From an uncultured Oscillospiraceae bacterium (GTDB lineage Bacteria > Bacillota > Clostridia > Oscillospirales > Oscillospiraceae), in NCBI GenBank assembly GCA_934572445.1, contig CAKTLD010000009.1, positions 1 to 33,927 of the forward strand: 33,927 bases of DNA. The letters are read 5' to 3'. This document shows, piece after piece, positions 8,456 through 18,001 of this stretch (position 1 is its first letter; each line of letters opens with the position of its first letter). A program made the position numbers and the translations under genes. Below the pieces are notes generated by a model. The model saw nothing but the letters and a program-made list of their open reading frames with translations. It did not search any database and was not told where the DNA came from.

Positions 8456-8981
8456 GTATTTTTCCTATCCACTTCTTGATTTTCAAGTACAACAGAATAC
8501 CGAGACCAGCAGCAAAGAGTGCGAGCGCACTCAGAAAGACCCTGGATGGAAATGGAATGACCCTTACGGCGTAAATTGCTGTTGTCGTATCGGCATAGCC
8601 GATGACAGATCCATCGTCCGGAATAGGCGGTCCGGCGGTGAAGTGCTGCACCATGCACCAGACGAGTACCGGTACGCTGACAGCCAGCAGCACCCACGCG
8701 CCGATCTTCAGGACTTTTGCTCGGATGCGGCGCTGCTTTTCCGATATGGCCGCTGTGTCCGGCGAGGGAGACACGCTTTCCGGCGTGCCGGTCAGCTCCG
8801 CGAGCGGAACACCGAAAAAACCGGCGAGCGCAAAGAGATTCGCCGTGCTCGGCAGCGACGAGCCGTCCTCCCACTTTGTCACGGCCTGCCGCGAGACCTC
8901 GAGCGCCTGCGCCAGCGCCTCCTGCGATAGCCCGCGCTCCTTGCGCAGCGCGCGGATGCGCGTGCCGAGTTCGTGTTCCAT
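8439..8981 (-). CDS. Membrane-anchored XRE-family HTH regulator
   Basis: The 180-residue product starts with a Cro/CI-type helix-turn-helix (residues 5-60; RALRKERGLSQEALAQALEV then SRQAVTKWEDGSSLPS), then a polar linker, then two likely transmembrane helices at about 91-112 and 147-168 with about 34 residues between them. This puts the DNA-binding domain in the cytoplasm and a short loop outside. The ATG at 8979-8981 is preferred to an in-frame start at 9011 because AAAGGAGG lies just upstream of it. The gene overlaps the lipoprotein gene by 17 bases. A candidate promoter (9010-9038) and an inverted repeat (9049-9065) precede it, consistent with autoregulation, which is not proven. Confidence 0.85.
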   Translation of the reverse strand: MEHELGTRIRALRKERGLSQEALAQALEVSRQAVTKWEDGSSLPSTANLFALAGFFGVPLAELTGTPESVSPSPDTAAISEKQRRIRAKVLKIGAWVLLAVSVPVLVWCMVQHFTAGPPIPDDGSVIGYADTTTAIYAVRVIPFPSRVFLSALALFAAGLGILLYLKIKKWIGKIHDRKD

Positions 8982-9009
8982 GTCCGTCCTCCTTTGAGTT
9001 GTTGGGGCC

Positions 9010-9038
9010 ATCGTAGCAGATTTTCGCGCAAAAGTCCA
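9010..9038 (-). promoter_or_regulatory. Promoter for HTH-lipoprotein operon
   Basis: On the minus strand, -35 TGGACT (9033-9038) and -10 TACGAT (9010-9015) are 17 bp apart, and the transcript start would be about 25 bases upstream of the regulator ATG. Confidence 0.5.
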
Positions 9039-9048
9039 CCAAGTATCC

Positions 9049-9065
9049 CGCTACTATTGGTAGCG
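9049..9065. promoter_or_regulatory. Inverted repeat, candidate operator
   Basis: CGCTAC (9049-9054) and GTAGCG (9060-9065) form a perfect 6-bp inverted repeat with a 5-base spacer, 11 bp upstream of the candidate -35. A related half-site, CGTAGC (9012-9017), overlaps the -10. The arrangement suits a dimeric HTH repressor or activator. Confidence 0.4.
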
Positions 9066-9143
9066 AAGCAGAGAAAAACCCTTTTTTGTCCGCAGAGTGG
9101 GATGCGCAAACAGAATTGTCTTACAACGTTAGGAGAGAATTGA

Positions 9144-10143
9144 ATGAAGAAGAGACCTTTGGCAGTCGTTCTGATCTCCGACGGACACACCTACGAGTTC
9201 TCCAACGAGGACGATAAGAAGACTACTTGCATTGAGAAGGCTAAAGGAATTGAATTTGAGGCCTTACCGACCTACGGCATTTACAGCGAGACTGATGGGT
9301 ACGCTTATGCTAAGGGCATTACCTATACTATCCACGGCTTGGAGGATGACTATTATACGGGCGATTATAAAGATACCGATCCCGATAGATACGACGGTAC
9401 TGAAAGATATTACACAACGCGAGCGGAATATAAGAATAGCAATGGCGCGAAAATATGTACATTCCAAATGCCCTACGGCACCTGGGCAGAGTATCTGAAA
9501 CACATCACTGCAGTCGTCAAAAAAGATGGATACCAGTATGTTGTACAACTGACTTATGGTGATAGCGGTGATTATGGAGATCAGTGTATTGGCCCCGGGG
9601 AGGACAAGAATGTACGCGCGGCAGAGACAAATGAGATTCTTAAAGCAAAACCTAACAACGGCCCTGACGAATACGGTAATTATTACATCAAATGTGGTCT
9701 CGATGCATCCGGAAGCGATAATCAACTGATGCATGCCAGCGGCCTTGACAGCATGGAACTGACCGTTGGTAATGGTACTTCGTTTAAGCCTATGATCGAT
9801 GAGACTGATAAGAATGTGGCATACTTCGGAGCAAAGGACGATAAGCAGGATATCGGAAGCAGCAATTATCGTTTCAAGGTGACCTATGATCCTGAGACGG
9901 AGGCTTTTGAGTGGACATTTAACAAGCACATCACCAATTTTGACCGCGTCCAGTTAACCTACACGGTCAAGCTGGCCAAACGTGAGTCGGCACCCGTACC
10001 TACTGGGTCAAGACCAATGGCGATACCTATTTGCATCCTGTGAACAGCAATCAACAGACGAGCGCGCCGTGACGGAAAAGAACGGCGACGAGCAGTGGAT
10101 CGCGCTGCGCGAGAACCGCGACTGGACACAGCTGGAGTACTAA
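9144..10143 (+). pseudogene. Frameshifted remnant of a surface-adhesin-like gene
   Basis: A frame open from ATG 9144 to 10043 (299 residues) follows AGGAGAGAA. It encodes a Tyr/Asp/Gly/Thr-rich, beta-strand-like protein with no signal peptide. The stretch ending FDRVQLTYTVKL recalls the strand motifs of large Gram-positive surface proteins with Cna-B/SpaA-like domains. Just after it the apparent continuation moves to a second frame (about 9986-10068, TYWVKTNGDTYLHPVNSNQQ) and then to a third (10069-10143, VTEKNGDEQWIALRENRDW to a TAA). The start of the known protein type, its signal peptide, and any LPXTG or membrane anchor are missing. Base composition is visibly more AT-rich than in the neighbours, which suggests transfer. 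It could instead be a short intact gene ending at 10043. The family link is from memory and is not certain. Confidence 0.55.
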
Positions 10144-10167
10144 GCGGTGTTCCCGATCCGAAAGGCA

Positions 10168-10213
10168 AACAGCAAAAAAGAAGACCCCCTCGGGGTCTTC
10201 TTTTTGCTGTTTT
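10168..10213. terminator. Bidirectional terminator at clpB 3' end
   Basis: A long stem, with AACAGCAAAAA then GAAGACCCC (10168-10188) pairing with GGGGTCTTC then TTTTTGCTGTT (10192-10212), encloses a small loop and has A/T runs on both sides. It overlaps the clpB stop codon and serves minus-strand clpB as well as anything read from the left. Confidence 0.85.
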
Positions 10214-12803
10214 ACTTCTTGCGGCAAGTGAGCTCGCCGTTTTCCGCGTCGAGCACGAGCGTGCTGCCCGCGGCGAGGTCGCCGCGCAGGATCTCCTTGG
10301 CGATCAGCGTCTCCGCCGAGCTCTGGAGGTAGCGCTTGAGCGGACGCGCGCCGTAGATCGGGTCGAAGCCGCGCTCGATGATGAGGCTCTTGGCCGCATC
10401 CGTGACTTCGAGCTTGAGGGTCTTGTCGGCAAGGCGCTTCTTGAGACCTTCCATCAGGATGTCGATGATGCCGTTGAGGTTCTCCTTCGTCAGTGGCTTG
10501 AACATGATGATCTCGTCAAGACGGTTCAGGAATTCCGGACGGAACGCGCGGCGCAGCTCGCCCATGACGGCGGCGCGGGCGCTCTCGGAAATGTTGCCGT
10601 CCGACTGGATGCCGTCGAGCAGCTCGGACGAGCCGAGGTTCGAGGTCAGGATGATGATGGTGTTCTTGAAGTCCACCGTGCGGCCCTGCGAGTCGGTGAT
10701 GCGGCCGTCGTCGAGAATTTGCAGCAGGATGTTGAACACATCCGGATGCGCCTTTTCGACCTCGTCGAACAGCACGACGCTGTACGGCTTGCGGCGCACG
10801 GCCTCGGTCAGCTGGCCGCCCTCGTCATAGCCGACGTATCCCGGAGGGGCACCGATCAGACGCGAGACGGAGAATTTCTCCATGTACTCGGTCATGTCGA
10901 TGCGCACGAGGTTGTGCTCGTCGTCAAACAGGCAGTCGGCGAGGGACTTGGCAAGCTCTGTCTTGCCGACGCCCGTGGGGCCGAGGAAGAGGAAGCTGCC
11001 GATTGGACGGTTCGGGTCCGCGATGCCCGCGCGCGAGCGCTGGATGGCCTCGGTCACGAGGCGCACGGCCTCGTCCTGACCGACGACGCGCTTGTGAATG
11101 ATCTCGTCGAGGCGCAGCAGCTTTTCGCGCTCGCCCTCCATCAGGCGGCTGACGGGGATGCCCGTCCACTTGCCGACGATGTCGGCGATCTCGTTTTCGG
11201 TCACGGTGTCGTGCACCATGGAGTTGTCGCCCGTGTGCTTTTCGGCCGCGGCCTCGGCGTCCTTGAGCTGCTTTTCCAGGGCAGGGAGGTCAGAGTATTT
11301 GAGCTTGGCAGCCTTTTCATATTCAAGGTTCGCCTGTGCGCGCTCGATCTCACCGTTCATCTGCTCGATCTTGGACTTTAGCTCCTTCACGCTGTCCACG
11401 CCGCTCTTTTCCGCCTCCCAGCGGGACTTCATGGCGTTGAACTGCTCCTTCTCGTCGGCAAGCTCGCGCTTGAGCTCTTCAAGGCGGTCACGGGAGAGTT
11501 GGTCGTCCTCTTTCTTGAGAGCCATTTCCTCGATCTCCTGCTGCATGATCTTGCGGCGCAGGTCGTCAAGCTCTGCGGGCATGGAGTCGATCTCCGTGCG
11601 GATCATCGCGCAGGCCTCATCGACGAGGTCGATGGCCTTGTCGGGCAGGAAACGGTCGGTGATATAGCGGTCGGAGAGCGTCGCGGCGGCGACAAGCGCA
11701 TTGTCGTGGATGCGGACGCCGTGATAGATCTCATAGCGCTCCTTTAGGCCGCGCAGGATGGAAATGGTGTCCTCGACCGTCGGCTCGTCGACCATGACGG
11801 GCTGGAAGCGGCGCTCGAGGGCGGCGTCCTTTTCGATATACTGGCGGTACTCGTCGAGCGTGGTCGCGCCGATGCAGTGCAGCTCACCGCGGGCGAGCAT
11901 CGGCTTGAGCAAATTGCCGGCGTCCATGCTGCCTTCGGTCTTGCCTGCGCCGACGATGGTGTGCAGCTCGTCGATGAAGAGGATAATCTTGCCGTCGGAC
12001 TTCTTGACCTCGTTCAAAACGGCCTTTAAGCGCTCTTCAAACTCGCCGCGGTACTTTGCGCCCGCGATCAGCGCGCCCATGTCGAGCGAGAAGATCGTGC
12101 GGTCCTTGAGACCTTCTGGCACATCGCCGCGCACGATACGCTGGGCAAGTCCCTCGGCGATGGCCGTCTTGCCGACGCCCGGCTCGCCGATGAGCACGGG
12201 GTTATTCTTCGTCTTACGGGAGAGAATGCGAATGACGTTACGGATCTCCGCGTCACGGCCGATGACGGGGTCAAGCTCCTTTGTGCGCGCGCGCTCAACA
12301 AGGTCGGTGCCGTATTTCTTGAGCGCATCGTAGGAATCCTCGGGATTGTCGCTCGTCACGGGGGAGGTCTTGACCTTTGAGAGCTCGTCGGAGAAGCGGC
12401 TTCTCGTGATGCCGTGGTCGGAGAGCAGCTGGCGCACGCTCTGCGAGCCCTCGGAGAAGATGGCGAGCATCAGGTGCTCAACGGAGAGATACTCGTCGTG
12501 CAGCTTTTCGGCAGTCTTTTCGGCAAGGTTCAAGATCTTGCCGACCTCGGGCGAGGCGTACACTTCGCCGCTGCCGCCGGAGATGCGGGGAAGCTTGCGG
12601 ATGAGAGTATCGATCTCGGAGAGAAGACCGTCGCAGTCAACGCCCATCCTGCCAAAGAGCGATCCAATCAGTCCGCCGTCCTGATCGAGCAGGGCATAGA
12701 GCAAATGTTCGGTCGTTAAATACTGGTTGCCGTTTTCCTGCGCCATGTTCTGCGCGGTCTTGACGGCTTCCAAAGCCTTTTGCGTATATTTTTCAGCATT
12801 CAT
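10212..12803 (-). CDS. clpB: ATP-dependent disaggregase ClpB
   Basis: The 863-residue Hsp100 protein rescues aggregated proteins with DnaK. It shows the N-terminal Clp repeat domain (1-145), the first AAA domain with Walker A GEPGVGKT (206-213) and Walker [11 protein letters not shown], the long coiled-coil M domain (about 400-530, with many E/K/L heptads), and the second AAA domain with Walker A GPTGVGKT near residue 605 and Walker [12 protein letters not shown]. The C-terminal D2-small domain ends near [11 protein letters not shown]. The length is standard for ClpB. The ATG at 12801-12803 follows TTGAGGTG. The RHH gene lies 40 bp upstream with no terminator between, so the two are probably co-transcribed. 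No CIRCE or CtsR site is visible. Confidence 0.97.
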   Translation of the reverse strand: MNAEKYTQKALEAVKTAQNMAQENGNQYLTTEHLLYALLDQDGGLIGSLFGRMGVDCDGLLSEIDTLIRKLPRISGGSGEVYASPEVGKILNLAEKTAEKLHDEYLSVEHLMLAIFSEGSQSVRQLLSDHGITRSRFSDELSKVKTSPVTSDNPEDSYDALKKYGTDLVERARTKELDPVIGRDAEIRNVIRILSRKTKNNPVLIGEPGVGKTAIAEGLAQRIVRGDVPEGLKDRTIFSLDMGALIAGAKYRGEFEERLKAVLNEVKKSDGKIILFIDELHTIVGAGKTEGSMDAGNLLKPMLARGELHCIGATTLDEYRQYIEKDAALERRFQPVMVDEPTVEDTISILRGLKERYEIYHGVRIHDNALVAAATLSDRYITDRFLPDKAIDLVDEACAMIRTEIDSMPAELDDLRRKIMQQEIEEMALKKEDDQLSRDRLEELKRELADEKEQFNAMKSRWEAEKSGVDSVKELKSKIEQMNGEIERAQANLEYEKAAKLKYSDLPALEKQLKDAEAAAEKHTGDNSMVHDTVTENEIADIVGKWTGIPVSRLMEGEREKLLRLDEIIHKRVVGQDEAVRLVTEAIQRSRAGIADPNRPIGSFLFLGPTGVGKTELAKSLADCLFDDEHNLVRIDMTEYMEKFSVSRLIGAPPGYVGYDEGGQLTEAVRRKPYSVVLFDEVEKAHPDVFNILLQILDDGRITDSQGRTVDFKNTIIILTSNLGSSELLDGIQSDGNISESARAAVMGELRRAFRPEFLNRLDEIIMFKPLTKENLNGIIDILMEGLKKRLADKTLKLEVTDAAKSLIIERGFDPIYGARPLKRYLQSSAETLIAKEILRGDLAAGSTLVLDAENGELTCRKK

Positions 12804-12843
12804 TCAAGTTCACCTCAAATTCGTGTTTTTTACAATAGAGTGA

Positions 12844-13494
12844 TTAGATCAAAAGTGTTCTGCTTCTCAGATCGCCGCGGTAGGCCATTTCAACGTCGCT
12901 TGCGGAAAGTGAGCCGTCGAGGTAGCCCTTGAGCAGCCGGTCGAAAAGCTGCACATAAGCGCTGATCGTGCCTGCCACATCATCGGCAGTCAGCGCCTTG
13001 CCGCGCGGCATCGCGAGCGGACGGACGAAGCGCCCGTCGTACAGCGCGCAGGAGATGGAGCTGCCGAGAAGCGGTGCGAGGCACTTGTCCTCGATCTGCA
13101 CCCAGAGCCGGAAGAAGCTCGTCATCGCGGAGATCAGCGCCGCCGACTGCGTGCGGAACACGACGTTCAGCGTGCCCATCGTCTGGCCGTCACCATTGCT
13201 CAGATCGACCTCGTACTTGACCGTCGGGCGGTACTTGTACGATAAGCTCGACTTGAGCGACATCGTGGACGAGCCGGGGGCGAAGAACGGCACCAGCTCG
13301 CGCGTGGGTGTCATCAGCTCTTCGATGGCCTCGAAGATATCGTTCCAGCGGCGCTCGGGCGTCGGCACGGAGACGTACTCGGCCAGGATCTGGTTCACGA
13401 GCGCCGAGCGGTTCGTGCCCATCCGGTGGGCCAGCGCGTCGACCTCGCGCACCACATCGTCTGACAGCGTCAGACTGTACAGATTCTTTTTCAT
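12844..13494 (-). CDS. Ribbon-helix-helix domain protein upstream of clpB
   Basis: The product is about 216 residues. Residues 1-45 (KNLYSLTLSDDVVREVDALA then RMGTNRSALVNQILAEYV) form a CopG/Arc-type ribbon-helix-helix DNA-binding domain. The rest (about 50-216) is not a domain I recognise; it has a strand-rich stretch around KYRPTVKYEVDLSNGDG and a helical C-terminus (ADDVAGTISAYVQLFDRLLKG). Two adjacent ATG codons exist; the second (13492-13494) is chosen because AGGAGG then lies 6 bases upstream, against 3 for the first. Its promoter overlaps a 32-bp palindrome, a natural target for its own dimer. It is followed by clpB after 40 bp and may regulate it. Confidence 0.85.
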   Translation of the reverse strand: MKKNLYSLTLSDDVVREVDALAHRMGTNRSALVNQILAEYVSVPTPERRWNDIFEAIEELMTPTRELVPFFAPGSSTMSLKSSLSYKYRPTVKYEVDLSNGDGQTMGTLNVVFRTQSAALISAMTSFFRLWVQIEDKCLAPLLGSSISCALYDGRFVRPLAMPRGKALTADDVAGTISAYVQLFDRLLKGYLDGSLSASDVEMAYRGDLRSRTLLI

Positions 13495-13532
13495 CATGAG
13501 CCTCCTTGGGTTTCTTTTTCTTTCTGGATGTT

Positions 13533-13560
13533 ATCATAGCACGAGAACAAACTTTGTCAA
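13533..13560 (-). promoter_or_regulatory. Promoter for RHH-clpB operon
   Basis: On the minus strand a perfect -35 TTGACA (13555-13560) and -10 TATGAT (13533-13538) are 16 bp apart. The -35 lies inside one arm of the 32-bp palindrome. Confidence 0.8.
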
Positions 13561-13585
13561 TAGATTTATATAAATATATTGACAA
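13554..13585. promoter_or_regulatory. 32-bp near-perfect palindrome (candidate operator)
   Basis: The outer arms TTGTCAATA (13554-13562) and TATTGACAA (13577-13585) and the inner arms ATTTAT and ATAAAT are all symmetric; only the pair 13563/13576 breaks the symmetry. It is very AT-rich in a GC-rich neighbourhood and covers the -35 of the RHH-clpB promoter. This position suits a repressor site. The size fits two dimers of a ribbon-helix-helix protein. Confidence 0.7.
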
Positions 13586-13630
13586 GTTATGTAAGAATTT
13601 ACACGGAGTTCATAATTATAATGACGACGG

Positions 13631-13667
13631 AAAAAAGCAGGACGGCAGACTTTGTCTGCCGCCCTGC
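13631..13667 (-). terminator. rpoD terminator
   Basis: A 14-bp stem with one G-T pair (13637-13650 with 13654-13667) has a 3-base loop; on the minus strand it is followed by TTTTTT (13631-13636). It ends the dnaG-rpoD transcript. Confidence 0.88.
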
Positions 13668-13677
13668 GGTGCGTTTT

Positions 13678-15073
<1,396 letters not shown>

Positions 15074-15081
<8 letters not shown>

Positions 15082-16858
15082 GTTGCTTTCCTCCGTTACC
15101 CTTGTATTTGTTTTTTTCCATGGCGGCAGTCAGGGGGTCGGTGCCCGCCGACGTGCGTTTGTGTGCTTCGTCTAAAATGATGGTGCAGTAATCGCGCAGT
15201 GCCTGCGCGCCGTTTTTCAGCGATTCCGGCTTCTGCAGGATGCCGCTGAGATGGTTGATCTCCTCGGCGGTGAAGTCGCCGGCCAGCGCCCCGATGCTCA
15301 CATGCCCGCTCTGCGCGAGCTGAGCTTTGAGTGCCGTGAAGAACCGACCCAGCAGGGGGGAGGAAAAATCCTCCGCGCGCAGCGGCGGCGCGCCTGCAAA
15401 AAGCGAATCGTCCAGTGCCAGCAGCCGCAGTACGCCCTCTTCGGCCAGCGCCGAGCGAAGGTCGTCATAGCGAATGGCCCGCTCGCGCGGCTGTGCGCTT
15501 GCGGCGGGGTTCAAATCGCGGCGTTCCTGCTCGCGCCGCTCCTTATAGCGTGCGCGTTTGCGCGCACGCTCGATTTCAAGCTTCATCGCGTCCGGCGTGA
15601 TGCCGGCAGCCTCAGCCGCACGGCCCGCGTAGATCTCGCGCTCCACGGCGTTCGGAACGGATGCCAGCAGCGCGGCGGCAGACTCTGCGTAGCCGATGCG
15701 TCCCTCGTCGCTCCTGAGGTCGAACTTCCCCGCGACCTGCGCCATGCGGAAATCCATCCCGCTCTCGCTGCCCGAAAGCAGATGCTCGAATGCGTCCCTG
15801 CCTTGGAATTTGATGAAATCGTCCGCGTCCTGCTTGACGTATTGTCCGTCGACGAGCCGCCTGGGCAGCTCAAGCACCTTGACCTGGAAGTCGGTGTCGT
15901 TCAGCAGGGTCAGCGCCTTCTGCGTGGCGGCCTTGCCCGCGTCATCGTTGTCGTAGCAGAGCACGAGTTCCTTTGTGTAGCGGCTGAGCAGCTGGATCTG
16001 CTCGCCCGTCAGCGCCGTACCCATCGAGGCGCAGGCGTTGTCGAAGCCCGCCTGATGCAGCATCACGACGTCAATGTTGCCCTCGACTAAAATAATGTTG
16101 CTGCGCTTGCTCTTTTTGGCAAGGTTCAGCCCGTAGAGAACGCGCCGCTTGCTGTAGACGACGGTCTCGGGTGTATTCATGTATTTCGCGCTCGGGTCAT
16201 CCTTGCTGATGATGCGCCCGCCAAAGCCCAGAACATCGCCGCGCACATCAATGATGGGGAAGATGAGGCGCTTTCGGAACTTGTCGTACAGTCCGCCGTT
16301 CTTGCCGCGGATCGAAAGGCCGGAGGCCAGCAGCTCGCCGTCACCGTAGCCCTTCTGGCGCATTGCGTCGGTCAGCGCCGTCCATTCGTCCGGTGCGGCG
16401 CCGAGACCAAAATTTGTTGCGTTGCGTTGTGTGATCCTGCGGTTTTTCATATATTCGAGCACCGGTGCGCCCCTGGGCGAGTAGAGCAGATCGTAGTAAA
16501 AGCGCGCCGCGTCGCGGTTGAGCGAGAGGATGCGCGTGCGCAGCCGGCTCTCTTCGCTGTGCGTTTCCTCGGGCACGGGCATGTTTGCGCGCTTGGCAAG
16601 GAAGCGTACCGCGTCGGGGAAGGAGAGATGCTCTTCCTCCATAATGAAGTTGATGACGCCGCCGCCCTTTTTGCAGCCGAAGCAATAGCAGATCTGCTTT
16701 TCCGGCGAGACGGAGAAGGAGCCTGTTTTTTCGCTGTGGAACGGGCAGAGCCCAAAATAGTTCGCGCCCTTCTTTGTCAGCGATACATAGCTGCTGACAA
16801 CGTCGACAATGTCGTTTCGGGCGATCAGCTCGTCCAGAAAACGCTGGTCAAAGGGCAT
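15074..16858 (-). CDS. dnaG: DNA primase
   Basis: The 594-residue enzyme makes RNA primers at the replication fork. The N-terminal zinc-binding domain has Cys38, His41, Cys59 and Cys62 ([13 protein letters not shown] and CYCFGC). The RNA polymerase core contains [10 protein letters not shown], the toprim glutamate lies in [11 protein letters not shown] (Glu259) and the metal-binding acids in [10 protein letters not shown] (301-310). The remaining 150 residues are the less conserved helicase-binding region. The ATG at 16856-16858 follows AAAGGAGG; in-frame codons upstream to 17011 are AT-rich promoter sequence and are not likely to be translated. It overlaps rpoD by 8 bases. The neighbouring transferase gene is divergent. 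Confidence 0.96.
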
Positions 16859-16976
16859 GGCGCATCCTCCTTTCTGCGGAAATGATTTCTGTCGCTTATA
16901 GGTATACGCCAAAAATGTTCTTTTTCCTCTTTTTTGCGTAAAAATTTCAAAAAAATTTTTTGCTGACACGTTTGAT

Positions 16977-17005
16977 TTGACAGATAGTGGTAAACTGGGT
17001 ATAAT
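16977..17005 (+). promoter_or_regulatory. Perfect-consensus sigma-A promoter
   Basis: TTGACA (16977-16982) and TATAAT (17000-17005) have both hexamers perfect and a 17-bp spacer. An A/T-rich block (about 16930-16965) upstream could act as an UP element. It drives the phosphopantetheinyl transferase gene and predicts unusually strong expression. Confidence 0.88.
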
Positions 17006-17040
17006 GACCACAAGATATAGTGTAAGGGGGGCGGCAGGAA

Positions 17041-17631
17041 GTGAATATCCACCTCTATGCGATCTTGCTCGACCGCGCGCTGCGCGACGATGAGGTCACA
17101 TCGCTCATGCGCATCCTGCCGGCGGAGCGGCGGGCGCGGCTCATGCGGCTGTCGCGTCCCGAGCTCGGACACGAGCCGCTGTGCGCCTATGCCGCGCTGC
17201 GCGCCGCGCTTTCGGACCTTTACGGCTGGCGTGCGCTGCCGCCGATGACCTGTAACCGCTATGGAAAGCCTGCGTTTCCCGATTATCCGGAGGTTTGCTT
17301 TAACCTGAGCCATACGCGCGGCGCGGTCCTTGTCGGCGTGCACGATCAGCCCATCGGTGTGGATATTGAAAAGCTGCGTCCCGTGAGCGAGCGCACGATG
17401 CGCCGCATCGCGGGCGTGATGACCGAGCGCGAGTTTTTTGAAAGCTGGGTCCGGCGTGAGAGCCGCAGTAAGTGGAGCGGCGCGGGTCTTGCCGCGATGC
17501 GCAGGGAAGATGCGCCCGCCATGCACGGTGAACGCTTTTTATATCCCGAGGTATTCGACGGCTATGCCGCCTGTGTCTGCACACATTCCGATGCGGAGCT
17601 CGAGCCGGTCAGACGATTTACGCTGCAATAA
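17041..17631 (+). CDS. 4'-phosphopantetheinyl transferase, Sfp type
   Basis: The 196-residue product belongs to the Sfp/AcpT family, which transfers phosphopantetheine from CoA to a Ser of acyl or peptidyl carrier proteins. Visible motifs are FNLSHTRG (87-94), the Mg-binding GVDIEKL (106-112; Asp108 and Glu110), and WVRRESRSK (136-144), in which Glu140 and Lys144 match the WxxKEAxxK motif with Arg in place of the first Lys. The start is GTG at 17041, with an AAGGGGGGCGG region upstream. A perfect consensus promoter precedes it. No polyketide or peptide synthase gene is visible nearby, so it could serve a synthase elsewhere or act as the main carrier-protein enzyme. Length is slightly short for Sfp (about 220). 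Confidence 0.9.
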   Translation: MNIHLYAILLDRALRDDEVTSLMRILPAERRARLMRLSRPELGHEPLCAYAALRAALSDLYGWRALPPMTCNRYGKPAFPDYPEVCFNLSHTRGAVLVGVHDQPIGVDIEKLRPVSERTMRRIAGVMTEREFFESWVRRESRSKWSGAGLAAMRREDAPAMHGERFLYPEVFDGYAACVCTHSDAELEPVRRFTLQ

Positions 17632-17670
17632 AACGGGTCCGTGCTCCGCTTCTGCCGGGGACGGACAAAT

Positions 17671-17708
17671 AAAGAGCGGTTCTCTTTTGAAAAAGAGAAC
17701 CGCTCTTT
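17671..17708. terminator. Bidirectional terminator
   Basis: An 18-bp perfect stem (17671-17688 with 17691-17708) closes on a two-base GA loop and has AAA/TTT ends. It lies between the convergent transferase gene and the small membrane protein gene. Confidence 0.85.
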
Positions 17709-17732
17709 GTTTGCAGTATTTGCACAGGCTTG

Positions 17733-17987
17733 TCAGATCCTTCTGTCGCGCACCTGCGAGTCGTAATGCTTCTGCAGGAACGGATAGATGACCTTATAGA
17801 TGAGCTTGTTTTCCAGATTGAACATGTAGATGACGAAGGTCACGATAAAGCCGATCAAGCCAACAGCCAAAACGCTGCGCAGTACCCTGCGCAGGACGTG
17901 CAGCGCGTGGAGCTCGCGGCGGACCCTGCGGACCTTGCGCACCTTGCGGCGGACAGCCTTTTCCAGCCGACCGTTCATTTTTTTCAT
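17733..17987 (-). CDS. Small basic single-pass membrane protein
   Basis: The 84-residue product has an unusually Arg/Lys-rich N-terminal half (residues 4-37, about every second residue basic) and then one hydrophobic helix (SVLAVGLIGFIVTFVIYMF, about 38-58), followed by a short polar tail rich in Tyr, Lys, Asp and Arg. The basic half should lie in the cytoplasm and could bind nucleic acid or acidic lipid head groups. The start at 17987 is chosen because AAAGGAGG lies 8 bases upstream; another ATG (18006-18008) overlaps the end of the dehydratase gene and has no good site. It follows the large dehydratase subunit by 14 bp and is probably in the same operon. No family was recognised. Confidence 0.65.
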   Translation of the reverse strand: MKKMNGRLEKAVRRKVRKVRRVRRELHALHVLRRVLRSVLAVGLIGFIVTFVIYMFNLENKLIYKVIYPFLQKHYDSQVRDRRI

Positions 17988-18001
17988 AGCAGCTTCCTCC
18001 T

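Noticed and set aside
10095..11381. A 428-codon plus-strand frame opposite clpB
   Set aside because: Antisense shadow of clpB; it begins across the bidirectional terminator and encodes a low-complexity Ala/Arg/Asp/Val-rich product.
12804..12843. A separate heat-shock promoter with a CIRCE or CtsR site for clpB
   Set aside because: No TTAGCACTC repeat or GGTCAAA repeat is visible in the 40-bp gap.
13579..13677. A plus-strand promoter from the TTGACA at 13579-13584
   Set aside because: No -10 at a suitable distance and no plus-strand gene follows before the rpoD terminator; the motif is explained by the palindrome.
16859..17011. N-terminal extension of dnaG
   Set aside because: The region is AT-rich and contains the divergent transferase promoter; the zinc domain of DnaG starts right after the ATG at 16858.
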